A stretch of DNA of 64,000 nt from Nocardia yamanashiensis NBRC 100130 (GTDB lineage Bacteria > Actinomycetota > Actinomycetes > Mycobacteriales > Mycobacteriaceae): assembly GCF_001613325.1 (NCBI RefSeq), contig NZ_BDCD01000039.1, positions 28,019 through 92,018 on the forward strand, written 5' to 3'. The notes beneath the pieces are model-generated. The model was given only the letters and a program-made list of their open reading frames with translations, was not told where the DNA came from and made no database searches. The position numbers were made by a program, and so were the translations under genes. Below, piece after piece: positions 25,249 through 33,739 of this stretch; within the stretch, counting starts at the first letter, position 1, and each line of letters opens with the position of its first letter.

Positions 25249-26208
25249 ATGCCGTTCGACCACACCGCAAGTTTCACCGGCTGGAACCCGGCCAGCGGCC
25301 CGCCGGGCTGGGGTGGGATAGCCATCGAGGAGACCCGGCCCACGCCGATTCCGCCCCCGCTGCCGCCGACGCCGCGCACCAAGGGGCTGTCGGCGTTCGG
25401 GCTGCCCGCACGGCACGCGTGGGAGATTCCGCTGCTGGTGATCGTCGTGCTGATCACCGTATTCGCTTACCCGTACGCGGTTTTCGAGCTGGTCAGGGGC
25501 ACCGACAACCTGTATCTGGCCTTGCTCGCCTTCGCGCCGCTGATCATCTGGTACCGCCGCGGCTCCACCTTCGCCAGCCTGCGCCTGTTCGGGGTGCGCA
25601 TGTCGCCCACGCAGTTCCCGGAGGGCTATCGCATGGTGCAGGAGGCGGCGGCCCGGTTCGGGATGAAGCACGCCCCGGACGCCTACGTGGTGCTCGGCAA
25701 CGGCCAGATCAATGCCTTCGCCTCCGGCCACGGCTTCCGCCGCTACGTGGTGGTCTACAGCGATATGTTCGAAATCGGCGGCCGCGCACGGCAACCCGAG
25801 GCGCTGGCCTTCGTCATCGGCCACGAGGTCGGCCATATCGCCGCCGGGCACGCCTCGTACTGGCGGCAGTTCGGCACCATCCTGATGTCGTTCATCCCCT
25901 TGATCGGACCGGGCCTGAGCCGCGCCCAGGAGTACACGGCCGACAATCACGGCTACTGCTTCTGCTACACCGGCGCGGGCGGCGCCATGACCACATTGGC
26001 CGCCGGCAAATACCTGAACGCACTGGTCGGTTATGACGAAATGGCCGACCGCGCAGCCGAAGAGAAGGGCCTGTTCGTCTGGCTCACCAATGCCCAGTCC
26101 AGCCATCCGGTGCACACCTGGCGCATGTGGGCGCTGCGCGACCGCACCCGCCACGGCAATGTCTTCTGGCGCCCGCGCCCGCCGCAACCCATCGCGGCCG
26201 CAGGGTGA
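25249..26208 (+). CDS. M48-family zinc metallopeptidase, membrane-bound
   Basis: A 319-residue protein. A Pro/Gly-rich N-terminal region (WNPASGPPGWGG) is followed by one or two membrane helices near residues 58-102. The peptidase domain has the zinc motif HEVGH (His192, Glu193, His196), and a likely third ligand Glu228 in RAQEYTADNHGY. This is the HtpX/Ste24-like M48 group, which degrades membrane or misfolded envelope proteins. It is a close tandem paralogue of the next gene; long stretches such as MSPTQFPEGYRMVQEAAARF are identical. Confidence 0.9.
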   Translation: MPFDHTASFTGWNPASGPPGWGGIAIEETRPTPIPPPLPPTPRTKGLSAFGLPARHAWEIPLLVIVVLITVFAYPYAVFELVRGTDNLYLALLAFAPLIIWYRRGSTFASLRLFGVRMSPTQFPEGYRMVQEAAARFGMKHAPDAYVVLGNGQINAFASGHGFRRYVVVYSDMFEIGGRARQPEALAFVIGHEVGHIAAGHASYWRQFGTILMSFIPLIGPGLSRAQEYTADNHGYCFCYTGAGGAMTTLAAGKYLNALVGYDEMADRAAEEKGLFVWLTNAQSSHPVHTWRMWALRDRTRHGNVFWRPRPPQPIAAAG

Positions 26209-26243
26209 GCACCCGTCGGCGACTACTGTCCGGGACAACTGAA

Positions 26244-26249
26244 TAGAGT
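26244..26249 (+). promoter_or_regulatory. -10 element for leaderless second M48 gene
   Basis: TAGAGT ends 7 nt before the ATG at 26257. Confidence 0.45.
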
Positions 26250-26256
26250 CTTGACC

Positions 26257-27354
26257 ATGACGTCCGAGGATCAGCCGCAGCGACCGGCTTGGAACCCCGT
26301 CACCGGCATGAGCGGTTGGGATCCGCGCGTGGGCCCGCCGGGCTGGGCTCCGCAACCCGGCTACACCCCGCCCGTGGTGCCGCCGTTCCAGCACACCCGC
26401 GGCCTGTCGCCGTTCGGTCTGCCCGCCCGGCACAGCTGGGAGATCCCGCTGCTGATCGTGGTGATCATGCTGACCGTGGTCTCCTGGCTCATCTCGATCC
26501 TGTTGGTGGCGTTCGGATCTCGCGACTCGTACGCCCTGCTGATCATTCTCGCCCCGCTGGTGGTGTACCTGGGTCGTGGCCTCAACTACGCCACCCAGCG
26601 GGTGAACGCGGTGAAGATGTCGCCGACCCAGTTCCCCGAGGGCTACCGCATGGTCCAGGAGGCCGCGGCGCGCTTCGGCATGACGCAGGTTCCGGACGCC
26701 TACGTGGTGCTCGGCAACGGCGCGATCAATGCCTTCGCCTCCGGGCACGGGTTCCGGCGGTACGTGGCGGTGTACAGCGATCTGTTCGAAATCGGCGGGG
26801 CCGCACGCGATCCCGACGCGCTGGCGTTCATCATCGGCCACGAGGTCGGGCACATCGCGGCCGGGCACGTGTCGTACTGGCGGCAGCTCGGCATGTTCCT
26901 GGCGCCGTTCCTGCCGATCATCGGCAGTTCGCTGATCCGCGCCCAGGAGTACACGGCCGACAATCACGGCTATTGCAACCGGCACACCGGAGCGGCGGGG
27001 GCCATGCAGACCTTGGCCGCGGGCAAATACCTCAACGCACTGGTCGGTTTCGACGAGATGGCCGATCGCGCCGCCCAGGAGAAGGGCTTCTTCATCTGGA
27101 TCACCAATGCCATGTCCAGCCATCCGGTGCTGACCTGGCGCATGTGGGCGCTGCGCGACCGCAGCGCGCACGGCCGCATGTTCTGGCGGCCGGATCCGCC
27201 GGCGCATCCGGTGGCGGGCGGACCGGCACCGTACGCGCAGACCGGCGGGCAACCGCAGCTCGGTTACCCGCCGTATCCACAGTCCGGCGGCTATCCGCCG
27301 CACCCGCAGTCCGGGTACGGCGACAGCTATCCTCCCGGCGGTCCTACCGCCTGA
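26257..27354 (+). CDS. M48-family zinc metallopeptidase, membrane-bound (tandem paralogue)
   Basis: A 365-residue protein with the same plan as its upstream neighbour: a Pro/Gly/Trp-rich N-terminus (SGWDPRVGPPGW), two membrane helices near 62-106, and the zinc site HEVGH (His195, Glu196, His199). It differs by a C-terminal tail of about 50 residues rich in Pro, Gly, Tyr and Gln (YPPYPQSGGYPPHPQSGYGD). The pair probably arose by tandem duplication. A TAGAGT box 7 nt before the ATG suggests it has its own leaderless promoter rather than relying on the upstream gene. Confidence 0.9.
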   Translation: MTSEDQPQRPAWNPVTGMSGWDPRVGPPGWAPQPGYTPPVVPPFQHTRGLSPFGLPARHSWEIPLLIVVIMLTVVSWLISILLVAFGSRDSYALLIILAPLVVYLGRGLNYATQRVNAVKMSPTQFPEGYRMVQEAAARFGMTQVPDAYVVLGNGAINAFASGHGFRRYVAVYSDLFEIGGAARDPDALAFIIGHEVGHIAAGHVSYWRQLGMFLAPFLPIIGSSLIRAQEYTADNHGYCNRHTGAAGAMQTLAAGKYLNALVGFDEMADRAAQEKGFFIWITNAMSSHPVLTWRMWALRDRSAHGRMFWRPDPPAHPVAGGPAPYAQTGGQPQLGYPPYPQSGGYPPHPQSGYGDSYPPGGPTA

Positions 27355-27366
27355 CGATCGCCTCGA

Positions 27367-28008
27367 TCAGTCGAATTCCGGGTCTTCGTGGCGGGTGCGC
27401 TTGAGCTCGAAGAAGTGCGGGTAGGAGGCGAGGGCGACGACGCCGTCCCACACCTTGCCCGCATCGTCCCCGCGCGGGATGCGCGAGAGCACCGGCCCGA
27501 AGAACGCCACGCCATTGACGTGGATGGTCGGGGTGCCGACATCCTTGCCGACCTTGTCCATCCCGGCGTGATGCGAAACCCGCAGCGCCTCGTCGTATTC
27601 GGTGCTGTCGGCCGCCGCGGCCAGCTCGGCCGGCAGTCCCGCCTCGGCCAGCGCCTCGGCGATCACCACGGACAGCAGGTTCTCGCCCGCCGACGCCTCG
27701 TACTCGGCGCGGCGATTGTGCAGCCGGGTGCCGAGCGCGGTGTACAGCGGCGCGAGCACCTTGTCCCCGTGCTGCTGCGCGGCGGCGATGGCGACGCGCA
27801 CCGGGCCCCACGCCGTCTTCATCAGTTCGCGGTACTGCTCGGGCAGGTCGTCGCGGCCCTCGTTGAGCACGGCCAGGCTCATGACGTGGAAGTTCACGTC
27901 GATATCGCGCACCTGCTCGACCTCGAGGATCCAGCGGGAAGTGATCCAGCACCACGGGCACAGCGGATCGAACCAGAAATCGACCCGGTCCTTCTGGGTG
28001 TCGCTCAC
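27367..28008 (-). CDS. DsbA-like thioredoxin-fold oxidoreductase (Rv2466c/mycoredoxin-2 type)
   Basis: A 213-residue protein nearly collinear with M. tuberculosis Rv2466c. The active site is CPWC (Cys17, Cys20) in FWFDPLCPWCWITSRWILE. The conserved block GTPTIHVNGVAFFGPVLSRI provides the cis-Pro loop. Rv2466c is a mycothiol-dependent reductase induced by oxidative stress; the same role is inferred here. GTG at 28008 is chosen because AAGGAA lies 8 nt before it and the N-terminus then matches the mycobacterial protein. It runs tail to tail with the M48 gene. Confidence 0.93.
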   Translation of the reverse strand: MSDTQKDRVDFWFDPLCPWCWITSRWILEVEQVRDIDVNFHVMSLAVLNEGRDDLPEQYRELMKTAWGPVRVAIAAAQQHGDKVLAPLYTALGTRLHNRRAEYEASAGENLLSVVIAEALAEAGLPAELAAAADSTEYDEALRVSHHAGMDKVGKDVGTPTIHVNGVAFFGPVLSRIPRGDDAGKVWDGVVALASYPHFFELKRTRHEDPEFD

Positions 28009-28174
28009 GGAGATTCCTTTCGAAAGTCGGCGGCGGCCGGACACAGCCGTCCGGTTAGCGCAACAACGCACCTTCTACCCGATATTTCCGCCTGGCCGGA
28101 CGCGGAGCGCGCTAGGGTCGGATTCATCACCTCGACGTCGACCGCCGCCGCGCGCGGCGCAGGGAGGCTCGGCT

Positions 28175-29395
28175 ATGACCACGGCATCCAGGTTCGTCAT
28201 CGCGGGAGGTGGGCTGGCGGCCGCCAAGCTCGCGGAAGCCTTGCGCGCCAATGATTTCGACGGCACCGTCACCCTCGTCGGCGCGGAGGACCATCTGCCC
28301 TACGAGCGGCCGCCGCTGTCGAAAGAGCATCTGCTGGGCAAGAAGTCGCTGAGCGATTTCACCGTCGATCCGGCGCAGTGGTACCGCGATCACCATATCG
28401 AGGTGCTGCCCGGGACCACGGTGACGGGATTGGATCGCAGCACCAAAACCATTGCGCTGCCGGACGGTACGACGCTGCCCTACGACAAGCTGGCGCTGGC
28501 CACCGGTTCGCGGCCGCGCAAACTGCCGGTGCCGGGCACCGATGCGCAAGGGGTGTACACGCTGCGCACTATCGAGGATTCCGATGCGCTGCTGGCAATG
28601 TTCGCCACGGCGCGGCGGCTGATCGTGATCGGCGGCGGCTGGATCGGGCTGGAGGTGACCGCGGCCGCCCGTCATGCCGGGGTCGAGGTCACGGTGCTGG
28701 AAACCGAGGAGCTGCCGCTGCTGAACGTGCTCGGACCGGAGATGGGCCGGGTGTTCGCGGACCTGCACATCGCGCACGGCGTCGATTTCCGCGGCGGGTC
28801 CAAGGTCGCGGAGATCACCGTCGCCGACGGCCGCGCCACCGGGGTGCGGCTGGCCGACGACACCCGGCTGGAGGCGGACGCGGTGCTGGTGGCGGTGGGG
28901 GCGCGGCCGAATATCGAACTCGCGGTGGACGCCGGGCTGGCGACCGGGGGCGGCATCCTGGTCGACGAGAGCCTGGCCACCAGCGATCCGGATATCGTCG
29001 CCATCGGCGATGTGGCCGATCAGCAGCATCCGGTGCTGGGGCAGCGCATCCGGGTGGAGCACTGGGCCAACGCCCTCAATCAGCCGGCCGTGGCGGCGCT
29101 GACCATGCTGGGCAAACCGGCGGTGTACGACCGGCTGCCGTACTACTTCACCGATCAATACGACCTCGGGATGGAGTACACCGGCTATGTCGCGCCCAAG
29201 CAGCAGGCCCGGGTGGTGACGCGCGGCGATGTGGCCGGACGCGAGTTCGTGGCGTTCTATCTGGACGGCGGGAACCGCGTGCTGGCGGGGATGAACGTGA
29301 ACGTGTGGGATGTGGGCGACCGGATCAAGGAGCTCATCCTGAGCGGACAGCCGGTGGATGCGGAACGATTGGGCGACCCGGGAACACCGCTGTAG
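28175..29395 (+). CDS. FAD-dependent ferredoxin/rhodocoxin reductase
   Basis: A 406-residue flavoprotein of the putidaredoxin/rhodocoxin reductase group. It has the FAD fingerprint VIAGGGLAAAKLAEAL, the motif LPYERPPLSKEHL, a central NAD site (VIGGGWIGLEVTAAA), the FAD segment AIGDVADQ and a C-terminal interface domain. Such enzymes pass electrons from NADH to a ferredoxin that serves a cytochrome P450 or Rieske oxygenase; no partner gene is present nearby. AGGGAGG lies 7 nt before the ATG. Confidence 0.92.
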   Translation: MTTASRFVIAGGGLAAAKLAEALRANDFDGTVTLVGAEDHLPYERPPLSKEHLLGKKSLSDFTVDPAQWYRDHHIEVLPGTTVTGLDRSTKTIALPDGTTLPYDKLALATGSRPRKLPVPGTDAQGVYTLRTIEDSDALLAMFATARRLIVIGGGWIGLEVTAAARHAGVEVTVLETEELPLLNVLGPEMGRVFADLHIAHGVDFRGGSKVAEITVADGRATGVRLADDTRLEADAVLVAVGARPNIELAVDAGLATGGGILVDESLATSDPDIVAIGDVADQQHPVLGQRIRVEHWANALNQPAVAALTMLGKPAVYDRLPYYFTDQYDLGMEYTGYVAPKQQARVVTRGDVAGREFVAFYLDGGNRVLAGMNVNVWDVGDRIKELILSGQPVDAERLGDPGTPL

Positions 29396-29509
29396 CCGGG
29401 CTGTGACGAGGGTCACGCGCGCGGCTGCGAAACTACGTCGAATCCGTCGACGAGGCTCCGACCCGTCTGTGAGCGCGCCCGCCGGGTGCACCGAACCTAG
29501 GAACCCGCC

Positions 29510-29911
29510 ATGAAATTCATGCTGATCAAGACCTACGCCCCCACCGAGTTCTGCGACACCCCCATCCAGGACTGGAGCCCGGAGGACATCGCCGCGCACA
29601 TCGATTTCCAGCGGGTGCTGGGCGCCGAGCTGGCCCGCTCCGGCGAACTGGTCGACGCGCAGGGCCTGGCCGGCAAGGACGAGGCCCGGATCGTGGTGTC
29701 GGACGGGCGATCCGCGCCGATCGTCACCGACGGGCCGTTCCCCGAGACCAAGGAATTCCTGGCCGGGTATTGGATCGTGGACGTGGACAGCCCGGAGCGG
29801 GCCTACGAGATCGCCGCGCGGGCCTCGGCCGCGCCCGGTCCCGGCGGCAAGCCGATCGGGGAGCGCATCGAAGTGCGGCCGATCATGAGCGCGCCCGCCC
29901 CCGACGCGTAA
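29510..29911 (+). CDS. YCII-related (DGPF-type) protein
   Basis: A 133-residue protein with the YCII fold: KFMLIKTYAPTEF at the start, the DGPF signature (VTDGPFPETKEFLAGYW), and IEVRPIM at the end. The biochemical role of the family is not settled, but it is the standard neighbour of ECF42-type sigma factors. Its stop overlaps the start of the sigma gene (TAATG), which is good evidence of a shared function. Confidence 0.92.
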   Translation: MKFMLIKTYAPTEFCDTPIQDWSPEDIAAHIDFQRVLGAELARSGELVDAQGLAGKDEARIVVSDGRSAPIVTDGPFPETKEFLAGYWIVDVDSPERAYEIAARASAAPGPGGKPIGERIEVRPIMSAPAPDA

Positions 29912-31161
29912 TGCCGCTCTCCTACGAAACCGAGGACCTGCTACGGGAACTCGCGCCGCAGGTCCTCGGCGTGCTGGTGCGGCGGTATGGGGATTTCGAC
30001 AGCGCCGAGGACGCGGTGCAGGAGGCATTGCTGGCCGCCGCCACGCAGTGGCCGGCCGACGGGATGCCGGAGAATCCGCGCGGCTGGCTTATCCAGGTGG
30101 CGGTGCGGCGGATGGTCGACACCGTGCGGGCGGAGATCGCGCGGCGCAATCGCGAAGCGGCGGACGCGGTCCGGGAGGTGCGGACCGCGCCGGGCGTCGG
30201 GGTGCCCGGGGACGAGCCGGGGCTGGACGACACCCTGGAGCTGTTCTTCCTGTGCTGTCATCCGGCGCTGTCGCCCGCGAGCGCCATCGCGTTGACGTTG
30301 CGGGCGGTGGGCGGGCTCACCACCGGTGAGATCGCGAATGCCTTCCTGCTGCCGGAAGCAACCATGGCGCAGCGCATTACGCGCGCCAAGAAGCGGATCG
30401 CGGGGCTGGAGCGGCCGTTCGGGACGCCGTCCTCCAATGGCGATGGCGGGGACTGGAATTCGCGACTGGCTCCGGTGCTGCACGTGCTGTATCTGATGTT
30501 CACCGAAGGCCATACTTCGAGCGGCGGCGCGGAACTGCGGCGGGCGGATCTGTCGGCCGAGGCGATCCGGCTGGCGCGCATCCTGTTCGCCGCGCTGCCC
30601 GAGGATCCGGAGGTCACCGGATTGCTGGCGCTGCTGCTGCTCAACGATGCGCGGCGGGCCGCGCGGACGGGGGCGCACGGGGAGCTGATTCCCCTGGAGG
30701 AGCAGGATCGCGGCCTGTGGGACCGGACCATGATCATCGAAGGGGTGCGGCTGGCCACCGCGTCGGTCTCGCACGGGCTCATCGGGCCGTATCAGATCCA
30801 GGCCGCCATCGCGGTGCTGCACGCACAGGCGCTGCGGCCGGAGGACACCGATTGGCCGCGAATCCTGTTGCTGTACAACGCCTTGGAACGGCAGTCGGCC
30901 AATCCGATGGTCACGCTGAACCGGGCGGTGGCCACGGCCATGGTGCACGGTCCGCAGGCCGGACTGGACCTCACCGACACCCTGAGCGAGGCGCTGGCGG
31001 GCAATCATCGGCTGGATGCGGTGCGCGGGCACCTGTTCGAGATGTCGGGCGATCACGAGGAAGCCATCGCCGCCTATGCCGCCGCCGCCCGCCGCACCAC
31101 CTCGGTTCCCGAGCGCGATTACCTCACCTTGCGCGCGGCCCGGCTGCGGTCCGCGTCCTGA
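29911..31161 (+). CDS. ECF42-type RNA polymerase sigma factor with C-terminal SnoaL/TPR-like extension
   Basis: A 416-residue sigma factor. Residues 1-80 are region 2 (YGDFDSAEDAVQEALLAA, NPRGWLIQVAVRRMVD). Region 4 follows at about 110-165 (LTLRAVGGLTTGEIANAFLL, TMAQRITRAKKRIAG). A long C-terminal domain of about 240 residues is characteristic of the ECF42 group (LYLMFTEGH, LNRAVATAMVHGP, DYLTLRAARL). These factors have no classical anti-sigma; the C-terminal domain is thought to control activity. It forms an operon with the YCII gene, with a 1-nt overlap. Confidence 0.93.
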   Translation: MPLSYETEDLLRELAPQVLGVLVRRYGDFDSAEDAVQEALLAAATQWPADGMPENPRGWLIQVAVRRMVDTVRAEIARRNREAADAVREVRTAPGVGVPGDEPGLDDTLELFFLCCHPALSPASAIALTLRAVGGLTTGEIANAFLLPEATMAQRITRAKKRIAGLERPFGTPSSNGDGGDWNSRLAPVLHVLYLMFTEGHTSSGGAELRRADLSAEAIRLARILFAALPEDPEVTGLLALLLLNDARRAARTGAHGELIPLEEQDRGLWDRTMIIEGVRLATASVSHGLIGPYQIQAAIAVLHAQALRPEDTDWPRILLLYNALERQSANPMVTLNRAVATAMVHGPQAGLDLTDTLSEALAGNHRLDAVRGHLFEMSGDHEEAIAAYAAAARRTTSVPERDYLTLRAARLRSAS

Positions 31162-31168
31162 CCGCCGG

Positions 31169-31738
31169 TCACCGCACCCGGGCGCGGTCGCCGGTCAGGC
31201 GCAGTTCCATGGTCACCGGAATCACGCCCACTTCCAGGGCTTCCCGCAGCCGCGGCACCGCTTCGCCGAGGATGCGGCGGCGCAGTTCGGTGAGGTCGGC
31301 GTCGGGTTCGACGGTGACGATGAGGTGCAGTTCCGGGGCGCGTCCCGGACCCGACAACCAGGCCGCCGCGGAGTCCACCCGGTCGAAGGATTCGATATCC
31401 GCGGCCACCGCCGCGGCCGCCGTCTTGGACGACAGCACCGTGCTGCCGGCCGAATTCTCGTCCGCGAGTTGCCATTCCACGGCACTGGGCAGGCGGAACA
31501 GCTGCGCGCTCAGCCAGCGCAGGCACAGCAGACCCAGCACCACCGCGGCGGCGATGGTCGCGTAGAACACCCAGCGCGGCGGGGGTGCGTCCCCGGGCGT
31601 CAGGGCGGCCGAGCGGTCCACCCAGCTCAGCCAGCCGCGCTGCGCCGCCATCACATAGCCGCCCGCCGCGAGCAGCAGCAGGCCGAGCACCGCCAGCAGG
31701 GTGCGATTGAGGCGCGCCGGGCGATTCACGGTGATCAT
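31169..31738 (-). CDS. AmaP/DUF6286-like membrane protein of the Asp23 cluster
   Basis: A 189-residue protein with two N-terminal transmembrane helices (residues about 13-31 and 60-78, the second near WVFYATIAAAVVLGLLCL) and a soluble domain (AAVAADIESFDRVDSAAAWL, ELHLIVTVEPDADLTELRR). This plan matches the membrane anchors that hold Asp23-type alkaline shock proteins at the membrane (AmaP in Staphylococcus). It is the last gene of the minus-strand envelope-stress operon and overlaps its upstream neighbour by 4 nt (ATGA). It runs tail to tail with the ECF42 sigma gene. Confidence 0.75.
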   Translation of the reverse strand: MITVNRPARLNRTLLAVLGLLLLAAGGYVMAAQRGWLSWVDRSAALTPGDAPPPRWVFYATIAAAVVLGLLCLRWLSAQLFRLPSAVEWQLADENSAGSTVLSSKTAAAAVAADIESFDRVDSAAAWLSGPGRAPELHLIVTVEPDADLTELRRRILGEAVPRLREALEVGVIPVTMELRLTGDRARVR

Positions 31739-32271
31739 TTCGAACTCCTTCGGGCCGGCCGCACCCGGGTGCGCACCGCGGGGGCGGTATCCATGCCGAT
31801 GCGCTCGAACGCTGCGGTCACGGCCCGGTGCACGGTATCGGGCAGCTCCCGCACATCGGTCCGGTCGGACGCGGCGGACACGCTGACGGCTTTGCCGCGC
31901 AACTTGATTCGCGCCGCGCTCACGCCCGGGACCGCGTCGGCCGAGCGGCGCAGCGCCGAACGCAGGCTGCGGCGGTCGATCCCGGCGTCATCGCCGTCCA
32001 GGGGACGCAGCGGCACCACCACGGCGCGGCCGGGCAGCACCGCCGCGACCAGCAGCGCCAGCCCGAGCAGCGCGACCGCCGCGCCCACGCCGAACACCAG
32101 CGGATCACCCCATTCGGTGCCGTGCAGACGTGCCGCGAGGCTGTCGTAGGACACGAATTCCCGGTTCCCCGAGAGTCTCTGGGCGAGCGATACGATCACC
32201 GCCACGCACAGCGCGACCAGCGCCAGCGCTACCACCGTGGCGACGCCCGCGCGCCGCGACCGCCGGATCAC
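31735..32271 (-). CDS. DUF6286-like membrane protein of the Asp23 cluster
   Basis: A 178-residue protein with two transmembrane segments (residues about 8-30 and 58-80) and a C-terminal soluble domain (RRSLRSALRRSADAVPGVSA, ARIKLRGKAVSVSAASD, VHRAVTAAFERIG). The soluble part resembles the Asp23-like fold used by its neighbours, so it may pair with them at the membrane. Start and stop overlap adjacent genes by 4 nt each. Function is inferred from context. Confidence 0.75.
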   Translation of the reverse strand: MIRRSRRAGVATVVALALVALCVAVIVSLAQRLSGNREFVSYDSLAARLHGTEWGDPLVFGVGAAVALLGLALLVAAVLPGRAVVVPLRPLDGDDAGIDRRSLRSALRRSADAVPGVSAARIKLRGKAVSVSAASDRTDVRELPDTVHRAVTAAFERIGMDTAPAVRTRVRPARRSSK

Positions 32272-32627
32272 AGCACCCTCCGGCGCGGCGATTCCGTTGC
32301 GGGCGAGGTTGATTCGAGTGCGGGTGCAGCGGATTCGAGCTCCATGGCGGTGACAGCGATATCCACGCCGGTCACCGTCAGGCCGGTCAGCTCACCCACC
32401 CGTTCGATCAGATGCGTCCGGCACGATTCGGTCACCCGCGCCACCGGCAGCGGATACCGGACCGGGAGCCGCAGCCGCAGCGCGGCCGTATCGGCGGTGA
32501 CCTCGGCGTCCGCGGTCACTCGCGGCCGCACCCCATCCACCTCGGCGGCGGCGCGCGCCGCGATCCGGCGCACCGCCCGCGCGCTGACGGTGGTGACGCC
32601 GGGCAGTTCCAGCGCCGGGGCGGTCAT
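32268..32627 (-). CDS. Asp23/Gls24-family protein
   Basis: A 119-residue small Asp23-like domain (GVTTVSARAVRRIAARAAAE, VDGVRPRVTADAEVTADTAA, LRLRLPVRYPLPVARVTESC, ERVGELTGLTVTGVDIAV). The family includes the alkaline shock protein Asp23, which binds membrane anchors and supports envelope homeostasis. It overlaps both neighbours by 4 nt, so it is tightly co-translated. Confidence 0.82.
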   Translation of the reverse strand: MTAPALELPGVTTVSARAVRRIAARAAAEVDGVRPRVTADAEVTADTAALRLRLPVRYPLPVARVTESCRTHLIERVGELTGLTVTGVDIAVTAMELESAAPALESTSPATESPRRRVL

Positions 32628-32812
32628 CGCCGGCTCCGGTCCTGTACCGACCGCAGCAGCCCGGCCAGGTCGACCGCGCCGTCGAGCCAGCGGCCGACCA
32701 GCAGGCCCAGCCCGGCGAACACCAATACGACGGCGAAGGCGCCGAATCCGCCGAAGGCCATGGCGAATCCGAGCGCGAGTCCGGTACCCAGGCAGATCGT
32801 TGTGGCGTTCAT
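32624..32812 (-). CDS. small DUF2273-like membrane protein
   Basis: A 62-residue protein with one long or two short hydrophobic helices (TICLGTGLALGFAMAFGGFG, AFAVVLVFAGLGLLVG). DUF2273-type proteins of this size accompany Asp23 genes in many Gram-positive genomes. The ending DLAGLLRSVQDRSRR is basic. It overlaps the next gene by 4 nt. Confidence 0.75.
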   Translation of the reverse strand: MNATTICLGTGLALGFAMAFGGFGAFAVVLVFAGLGLLVGRWLDGAVDLAGLLRSVQDRSRR

Positions 32813-32839
32813 CTGCGACTCCTCGGCTGAATGGGACGG

Positions 32840-33328
32840 CTATTGCACGCGATTGGCGGCGGGCTCGGCGGCGTCGTCGTCCTCGGGGATGTAGACGTCG
32901 TTGATATTGATATTGACCTCGACGACCTCGAGCGCGGTCATCTGCTCGATGGCATTGATGACATTGCGGCGCACTGCCTTCGCCAATTCCGCTATGGCCA
33001 CGCCGTATTCGACGACCAGTTCCAGATCGACGGCGGCCTGCTTCTCGCCCACCTCGACCGAAACGCCCTGCCCCACACTGGCCGAAGCGCCCGGAATGCG
33101 GTCGCGGATCGCGCCGAACGCCCGGGCCGCGCCGCCACCGAGCGCGTGCACGCCGCGCACCTCGCGGGCGGCCAGGCCGGCGATCTTCTGCACCACGATG
33201 TCGGCGATCGTGGTGGTGCCCTGATCGGTGACCAGGGCGCTGGAGTTCGCCGCACCATTGCGGGATTCGGCGTCCGGGGTGGCGGCGGCGGTCTTGCCGG
33301 TCGACTTCTCGGTACTGGTTCCGGTCAT
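32840..33328 (-). CDS. Asp23/Gls24-family envelope stress response protein
   Basis: A 162-residue protein with a disordered Thr/Ser-rich N-terminus and a complete Asp23 domain (TTIADIVVQKIAGLAAREVR, GVHALGGGAARAFGAIRD, AAVDLELVVEYGVAIAELAK, VRRNVINAIEQMTALEVVEV, NININDVYI). It is the most typical Asp23 member of the cluster. AGGAGGAT lies just before the ATG at 33328. A candidate ECF promoter matching that of the cluster sigma factor lies about 50 nt upstream, so this gene probably heads a second transcription unit. Confidence 0.92.
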   Translation of the reverse strand: MTGTSTEKSTGKTAAATPDAESRNGAANSSALVTDQGTTTIADIVVQKIAGLAAREVRGVHALGGGAARAFGAIRDRIPGASASVGQGVSVEVGEKQAAVDLELVVEYGVAIAELAKAVRRNVINAIEQMTALEVVEVNININDVYIPEDDDAAEPAANRVQ

Positions 33329-33377
33329 GCCATCCTCCTGATTTCGTTGTCCTACAGGGAATCGATGCCTGTCTTCC

Positions 33378-33405
33378 TTCGACACGGCGAGCGGGAAATC
33401 CTCAC
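33378..33405 (-). promoter_or_regulatory. candidate ECF sigma promoter of the Asp23 gene
   Basis: On the minus strand GTGAGGATT (33397-33405) and GTCGAA (33378-33383) have the same spacing as GTGAGGATT and GTCTAA before the sigma gene at 35263. Preceding bases (ATGC-GC) are also shared. The match suggests both are read by the same ECF factor. Confidence 0.6.
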
Positions 33406-33421
33406 GCCGCATCCACGTGAT

Positions 33422-33739
33422 CTAGGTAACCGAATCGTCGCCGAGCGCGGCGGCTTCGAGTTCGGTGACGACCAGGCGCACCGTCACGTTCGCCCATTCG
33501 GTGCCATGCAGCCGGGCCCTGACCGCCCCGGTGAGCTGATCCAGCATCGGCCGCAATGGCAATCTGCCTGCCACCAAACGGATTTCGACGGCCGCCGGGT
33601 CCAGATCCACCGCGTAGGCCCGGCCGCCCCGGGGCAGCCGGGCGACGGCTCCGAGCCCGAACGGCGTTGCCGCGCGCAAACCCTCCACCTCCTCGATCGC
33701 ATCCAGTACGGCTTCGATCAGTTCCGCTTTCGCGGTCAC
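33422..33739 (-). CDS. small Asp23-cluster protein
   Basis: A 105-residue protein. The pattern ELIEAVLDAIEEVEGLRAA, YAVDLDPAAVEIRLVAGRLP and LHGTEWANVTVRLVVTELE looks like a short Asp23-related fold. Its GTG start overlaps the stop of the upstream gene (GTGA). It is part of the sigma-led transcription unit; the 33389-33421 region beyond it holds the next promoter. Confidence 0.7.
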   Translation of the reverse strand: MTAKAELIEAVLDAIEEVEGLRAATPFGLGAVARLPRGGRAYAVDLDPAAVEIRLVAGRLPLRPMLDQLTGAVRARLHGTEWANVTVRLVVTELEAAALGDDSVT

